A stretch of 12,050 nucleotides of DNA. It comes from Balneolaceae bacterium (lineage in GTDB: Bacteria; Bacteroidota; Rhodothermia; Balneolales; Balneolaceae). The stretch covers positions 1 through 12,050 of the forward strand of contig SLKH01000014.1 in assembly GCA_007134665.1 (NCBI GenBank). The letters run 5' to 3'. This document shows, one piece after another, positions 7,754-12,050 of the stretch. Each line of letters begins with the position of its first letter. Positions within the stretch are counted from its first letter, which is position 1. The notes under the pieces are model-generated. The model did not search any database and had not been told where the DNA came from. It saw only the letters and a program-made list of their open reading frames with translations. The position numbers and the translations under genes are program-made.

Positions 7754-8533
7754 ATGAGATTACGTTCATGGTTACTGCTTATTCCGCTCCTCGTCCTGAC
7801 ACCTCTTCATGCACAATCACTCCAGGGAGATTATGTCAAAGTTGATTATCTGAATATTGAGTATGAGCAAGAGGACCGATTCCTGAATCAAACCAGGGTG
7901 GATTGGAAGACGATGCAACAGGAACGAATCGAAAATAATGAAATCAATGGATGGCGTTTATACAGGGTAAAATTCCCTGGCAGCTGGAATAATGAATACA
8001 CATATGTAAGTGTTACCAGTGCGGAGAGTATCTCGGCTTTTGAAAATTCGGAGATTTCAAATTCTGAATCATCAAGTATAACTATCCGAAATCCTGCAAA
8101 TAGACCCCACAATGATATCAGGCACTCTGAGCTTTGGAGAGTACGGAACAGTGTAATTAAAGATGAAAATGCTAATCCAAGCCTTTTTATGATCAAGGAT
8201 TACATGGATGTACCACTTGGCCGGGAATATGAGTACCAGATGTTTGAAGATGAAATTGCGCGTCCTTTACATGAAGACAGGATGGAAATGGACAGAATGA
8301 ACGCCTGGGAGGTTTATGAATTGATCATCCCCGGCGGGATTCATTACGGGTACAATTTCTCCACAGGTAATTTTTTCAATCATCTTGAACACATCGAATT
8401 CGGTTTTACAGATGAACTCATCAGGGCTAATCACCCGGATGTTAATCTGATGGAATTTTTTCAAACTATTTTCGCCACCCGGGATTTGGTAAAAAGTGAA
8501 CTCTGGGTATTGGTCGACTACCTCAAAGAGTAA
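7754..8533 (+). CDS. Secreted protein of unknown function with two tandem copies of one module
   Basis: A 259-residue protein with a typical signal peptide (MRLRSWLLLIPLLVLTPLHA, cleavage probably after Ala20), so it is exported; no lipobox. I do not recognise a named family. The mature part looks like a duplication. Module 1 (about 27-135) and module 2 (about 145-259) share R-x8-W-x2-Y-x4-PG at the same spacing (Arg58/Trp67/Tyr70/Pro75-Gly76 and Arg176/Trp185/Tyr188/Pro193-Gly194), a YxY just after (82-84 and 198-200), and a SELW near the end (125-128 and 248-251). The pattern recalls small alpha-beta barrel proteins, but that is a guess. There are no cysteines and no metal or catalytic motif I can name. 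The start at 7754 is set by GGAGG five bases before. Its end overlaps the opposing aguA gene by 11 bases. Confidence 0.75.
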   Translation: MRLRSWLLLIPLLVLTPLHAQSLQGDYVKVDYLNIEYEQEDRFLNQTRVDWKTMQQERIENNEINGWRLYRVKFPGSWNNEYTYVSVTSAESISAFENSEISNSESSSITIRNPANRPHNDIRHSELWRVRNSVIKDENANPSLFMIKDYMDVPLGREYEYQMFEDEIARPLHEDRMEMDRMNAWEVYELIIPGGIHYGYNFSTGNFFNHLEHIEFGFTDELIRANHPDVNLMEFFQTIFATRDLVKSELWVLVDYLKE

Positions 8534-9602
8534 CCCCATACAACTGTTGTGTGACACAGTGTATACTCCCCTGGCCCCAGACCAGGTCGGAACAATCGAT
8601 ACCAATCACATCCCTGTCGGGAAAATATGATTTGAATAATTCAAGGATATCGTTATCAAACTGGTGATCATACAGTGGGACAAGCACAAGTCCATTAGCG
8701 ATATAAAAATTCGCGTAACTTGCCGGAACATATTCTGATCCGTCAACTGTTGTACCTTCAATTTTCGTCTCAGGAAGAGGTATTTCCACAACATTTAAAG
8801 GCCTGCCGTCCTGATCCGTGGCTGTTCTCAATAAAGTGAGATTGTGTTGAAGTACCTGGTAATTTACATTCCCGGTATCATTTACAATCGAGGTAAATAC
8901 TGTATCTTCATTTATAAATCTGCACAAGTCATCGATGTGGCCATCGGTATCATCTCCGGCTAATCCTGCTTTCAGCCATATAACTTTTTCAATGCCAAGA
9001 TAGTCAGCCAGGAATGATTCTATTTCCGGTTTATCCAATCCAGGATTCCGGTTGGAATTCAGAAGCACAGATTCCGTTGTCAGTAATAAACCTCTGCCAT
9101 TTGTTTCAATGGAACCGCCTTCTAAAACGATACCAGTTTGATATATTGGGATTTGATATTTCTCGGCAAGAAATGAAGGTATCTGGTTGTCATCTTCAAA
9201 TGGCGGGTATTTTCCTCCCCAGGAATTATATTCCCAATCGGTCATCGCATATTCGATAACTTCATCAACTTCCCTGTATATACATATCGGGCCACAATCC
9301 CTTGCCCAAACATCATTGACAGCTATTTCGATAAAATGAATTCGATTTTGAATTATCTTGCGGTCAGCTATCAATTTTTGAGCTTTCTGTATAGCGGCAG
9401 GGTCACATAGTAAAATTACGGGTTCATACCTGCTTATCGTCTCAATAATTTGCAAAAAAACCGGTTCGACTATATCGAGCCTATCACCAGGCCAGGTTTC
9501 CCTGTTTGATGGCCAATGCATTAATGTGGCTGCATGTCTATGCCACTCAGCGGGCATCCTGTATCCGAATTTAGCGGGTATAAGAAACTGATTGTCTGAC
9601 AT
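8523..9602 (-). CDS. aguA: Agmatine deiminase
   Basis: AguA hydrolyses agmatine to N-carbamoylputrescine and ammonia, in the route from arginine to putrescine. The 359 residues are the usual length of this amidinotransferase-fold family (Porphyromonas-type peptidylarginine deiminase superfamily). Marks are GYRMPAEW (13-20), NDVWARDCGP (96-105) with the substrate-binding acids, LEGGSIETNG (160-169), GDDTDGHIDD with His222 and Asp224, and the nucleophile Cys349 in GQGSIHC. A stop codon lies two codons before the ATG, which fixes the start; there is no Shine-Dalgarno. It follows aguB after 11 bases, which supports agmatine rather than protein arginine as substrate. Its 3' end overlaps the opposing gene. 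Confidence 0.93.
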   Translation of the reverse strand: MSDNQFLIPAKFGYRMPAEWHRHAATLMHWPSNRETWPGDRLDIVEPVFLQIIETISRYEPVILLCDPAAIQKAQKLIADRKIIQNRIHFIEIAVNDVWARDCGPICIYREVDEVIEYAMTDWEYNSWGGKYPPFEDDNQIPSFLAEKYQIPIYQTGIVLEGGSIETNGRGLLLTTESVLLNSNRNPGLDKPEIESFLADYLGIEKVIWLKAGLAGDDTDGHIDDLCRFINEDTVFTSIVNDTGNVNYQVLQHNLTLLRTATDQDGRPLNVVEIPLPETKIEGTTVDGSEYVPASYANFYIANGLVLVPLYDHQFDNDILELFKSYFPDRDVIGIDCSDLVWGQGSIHCVTQQLYGVTL

Positions 9603-9613
9603 GATTCAATTTA

Positions 9614-10468
9614 CTACGTGATCCACTTTTTCATCACATCCCGATAAGAATCAATCCTGCGATCACGAAAGAAGGGCCAGGTTTGACGCTCTTTTTCTAT
9701 TTTATCAAAATCTGCATCTACGATTAGAATTTCCTCCTCATCACCGGATTCTGCAACCAATTCTCCGAATGGGCCGGCCACAAATGAATGTCCCCAAAAG
9801 TGTGAATTACCTTCTTTTCCTACCCGATTGACAGCAGCAACATAACACCCGTTTGCAATCGCATGGCTTCTCTGTATCATTTGCCAAGCCTCCATATACT
9901 TCTTTTTTACATCTGTCCCCTCATGGGGAAGTGTGGCAATCGCAGTCGGATACACAATAAGTTCCGCACCCATCATAGCTGTTATCCGGGCAGCTTCGGG
10001 AAACCACTGATCCCAGCATATCAGTGTACCGATCAACCCATATTCTGTTTTGAAAACCCGGTACCCCTTATCCCCCGGAGTGAAATAATATTTCTCGTGA
10101 AATCCGGGATCATCCGGAATATGCATTTTACGGTAAACACCAAGAAGTGATCCATCGGCATCGATGACAACCATTGAATTGTAATATAAACCGGGTGCTG
10201 CTTTTTCAAACAATGGCACCAGCAAGACAACACCAAGATCTTTGGCTAAGAAGGACATTCTGTCAGTCAATGGCCCGGGTACCGGTTCTGCCAATTCAAA
10301 ATGGCGTGGATTTATTTCCCTGCAAAAATACAAAGTTTGAAATAATTCCTGCAGAGCAATGATGTTGCCGCCCTGCCCGGCTGCCTTTCTGATCATGACC
10401 TCAGTTCTTTCTGTATTCCGGACTGGAGATTCACTGCACCATGATTGTATTAAAGCAATATTCGGCAT
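9614..10468 (-). CDS. aguB: N-carbamoylputrescine amidase (nitrilase family)
   Basis: AguB hydrolyses N-carbamoylputrescine to putrescine, carbon dioxide and ammonia, the step after AguA. The 284 residues form one carbon-nitrogen hydrolase domain with the full catalytic triad: Glu41 in ALQELF, Lys114 in YRKMHIPDD, and Cys151 in LICWDQWFPE. HIPDDPGFHEKYYFTPGD and the EAWQMIQRSHAIANG region are typical of this subgroup. A TAA directly before the ATG fixes the start, so there is no room for a longer form. It is the first gene of an aguB-aguA pair, and divergent from pckA. The arginine decarboxylase that would make agmatine (speA) is not in the window. Confidence 0.93.
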   Translation of the reverse strand: MPNIALIQSWCSESPVRNTERTEVMIRKAAGQGGNIIALQELFQTLYFCREINPRHFELAEPVPGPLTDRMSFLAKDLGVVLLVPLFEKAAPGLYYNSMVVIDADGSLLGVYRKMHIPDDPGFHEKYYFTPGDKGYRVFKTEYGLIGTLICWDQWFPEAARITAMMGAELIVYPTAIATLPHEGTDVKKKYMEAWQMIQRSHAIANGCYVAAVNRVGKEGNSHFWGHSFVAGPFGELVAESGDEEEILIVDADFDKIEKERQTWPFFRDRRIDSYRDVMKKWIT

Positions 10469-10701
10469 TTAAGATAAATTGAATTCAGAGATTTGTATGA
10501 ATTTAGCGTTTTCAAAATATAAACTTGATAAATCAGCAAGTGAGTAAATCTAATAGAACGATTCCATGTCAATTTAACTTATATAACATATAAAATAAGA
10601 GATCATAGCATTCATCGGAATTGCTGTAAATCATTCGGCATGATAGCGATATGTATGATAAATCAAATTGGCTAACTGCATAATCAAAACTAAAATTTAC
10701 A
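10469..10701. promoter_or_regulatory. Divergent intergenic region between aguB and pckA
   Basis: This 233-base AT-rich gap lies between two genes reading away from each other and should hold both promoters. A short inverted repeat TTATAT-AAC-ATATAA sits at 10579-10593 and ATGATA occurs twice around 10640-10660. Neither is strong enough to call an operator. The minus strand has TTGACA near 10567-10572 but no good partner box. Confidence 0.4.
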
Positions 10702-12050
10702 ATGACAGCAACTGAACAAAATCATCCCAGGAGTGGCGTCGATCTTGAATACCTCGGCCTCAAAGATAAGAAAACGAATTACTGGAATTTGATTCCGGCA
10801 GAACTTTATGAACACGCAATACATAATAACGAAGCAATACTAACGAATGATTATGCAATCAGGGTTTTAACCGGGAAATATACCGGGCGGTCACCAGATG
10901 ACCGATTCATTGTAGACCATTCACCGGAAACAGACGACATAGATTGGGGTAAGTTTAATCAGTCAATTACCCAGGATGTATTTGATCGATTACATCATAA
11001 AATGATCGATTATCTGCAGGATAAACAACTCTATATCAAGGATCTTTATGCGGGAGCAGACCCTGCATACCGATTGAATGTCAGGGTGATCAGTGAAGCA
11101 GCATATCATGCACTTTTTGCTCATAATATGTTTATACGGCCGAACCACAAACAACTAAAGGAACACGAACCTGAGTTCAGTGTCCTTGCCGCTCCAAACT
11201 TCAAAGCTGATCCTGAAAATGATGGCACAAGAAGCAGTGCATTTATTCTTTGCAGCTTCGAAAAAAAATTGATCCTTATCGGTGGAACCCTCTATTCCGG
11301 AGAAGTCAAAAAAGGTATTTTTTCAGTTCTTAATTATCTGCTGCCCAAGAAAAATGTGATGCCAATGCACTGTTCAGCAAACATGGATGAATCAGGCAGT
11401 ACAGCAGTTTTTTTCGGGTTATCAGGAACAGGTAAAACCACTCTTTCTTCTGACACGAACCGTATCCTGATTGGTGACGATGAACATGGCTGGAGTGATG
11501 ATGGCATTTTTAATTTTGAGGGTGGATGTTATGCAAAAACTATCGATCTTGATGCAGAGCATGAACCCCTGATATACGATACGACTAAAATGCCCGGTAC
11601 CATCCTTGAAAATGTCGTACTGAACGAGGAGCGTGAGCCTGATTTTTTTGACGACTCATTTACTCAGAATACCCGCTGTGCTTATCCGATTCACTATATC
11701 CCAAATGCCAGCAGAAACGGTACGGGGGGACATCCTGAGAATATCTTTTTTCTTACAGCCGATGCCTTCGGAGTACTTCCTCCCATTTCAAAATTATCAC
11801 CTGAGCAGGCGATGTATCACTTCATCAGTGGTTATACAGCAAAAATTGCAGGTACAGAACGTGGTGTAACAGAACCAAAGGCAACGTTTTCTGCCTGTTT
11901 TGGAGCTCCTTTTATGCCACTTCACCCAACAGTTTATGCTGAGTTGCTTGCAGACAAAATCAGAAAACATAGTGTTCAGGTCTGGCTGGTAAATACGGGC
12001 TGGACCCGTGGGCCCTACGGTGTTGGTAACCGGATCAAATTGAGATTTAC
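10702..12050 (+). CDS. pckA: Phosphoenolpyruvate carboxykinase (ATP), cut by right edge
   Basis: PckA converts oxaloacetate and ATP into phosphoenolpyruvate, carbon dioxide and ADP, the entry to gluconeogenesis in the cytosol. The frame is open from ATG 10702 to the last base: 449 residues of an expected 530-540, so about the last 80-90 are missing. ATP-type marks are TGRSPDDRF (61-69, substrate arginine Arg63), the GADPAYRL region, GEVKKG with Lys203/Lys204, MHCSAN with His223, the P-loop GLSGTGKTTL (239-248), the metal site GDDEHGW (258-264), FNFEGGCYAK (270-279), and EPKATFSACFGAPF near 391-404. There is no Shine-Dalgarno. The gene runs divergently from aguB. Confidence 0.96.
   Translation, partial: MTATEQNHPRSGVDLEYLGLKDKKTNYWNLIPAELYEHAIHNNEAILTNDYAIRVLTGKYTGRSPDDRFIVDHSPETDDIDWGKFNQSITQDVFDRLHHKMIDYLQDKQLYIKDLYAGADPAYRLNVRVISEAAYHALFAHNMFIRPNHKQLKEHEPEFSVLAAPNFKADPENDGTRSSAFILCSFEKKLILIGGTLYSGEVKKGIFSVLNYLLPKKNVMPMHCSANMDESGSTAVFFGLSGTGKTTLSSDTNRILIGDDEHGWSDDGIFNFEGGCYAKTIDLDAEHEPLIYDTTKMPGTILENVVLNEEREPDFFDDSFTQNTRCAYPIHYIPNASRNGTGGHPENIFFLTADAFGVLPPISKLSPEQAMYHFISGYTAKIAGTERGVTEPKATFSACFGAPFMPLHPTVYAELLADKIRKHSVQVWLVNTGWTRGPYGVGNRIKLRF

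Noticed and set aside
8523..9602. Secreted peptidylarginine deiminase instead of agmatine deiminase
   Set aside because: No signal peptide, normal agmatine deiminase length, and aguB lies 11 bases upstream in the same direction.
10579..10593. TTATAT-AAC-ATATAA inverted repeat as an operator for aguB/pckA
   Set aside because: Only six AT pairs per arm; expected by chance in such AT-rich intergenic DNA.

Overview
The window reads as chromosomal DNA of a member of the Bacteroidota/Balneolota (FCB) group. The clues are moderate-to-low GC, CrtY-type lycopene cyclase, an ATP-type PEP carboxykinase, a cysteine-free TlpA-like lipoprotein, and translation starts that mostly lack a Shine-Dalgarno sequence. 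A Balneolaceae-like marine or saline bacterium is my best guess, but the sequence alone does not prove it. There are no tRNAs, rRNAs, insertion sequences, phage genes or CRISPR arrays. The content is mainly core metabolism.

Left edge (1-354): a likely gene tail ends at 93. It is followed by a run of hairpins that finishes in a strong rho-independent terminator at 183-216, then the upstream region of crtY. The lycopene cyclase gene crtY (355-1533, +) makes the ring ends of carotenoids and meets the next gene tail to tail with no spacer.

Centre (1534-7511, minus strand): a close-packed run transcribed right to left: gatB (tRNA amidotransferase B subunit), a lipoprotein with a thioredoxin-like fold and no active-site cysteines, tpiA (glycolysis), purD (purine synthesis) and a stand-alone LuxE-like acyl-protein synthetase. 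Gaps run from overlaps (ATGA) to 57 bp, so this is probably one operon.

Right part: a secreted protein of unknown function built from two tandem copies of one module (7754-8533, +). It converges on, and overlaps by 11 bp, an aguB-aguA pair (10468 down to 8523, minus) that converts agmatine to putrescine through N-carbamoylputrescine. Divergent from aguB is pckA (10702 onward, +), the first step of gluconeogenesis, cut by the right edge.

I see no complete new system. The points that deserve a second look are the duplicated secreted protein, the lone LuxE-like enzyme without lux partners, the redox-dead lipoprotein inside a housekeeping operon, and the hairpin cluster at 137-216.
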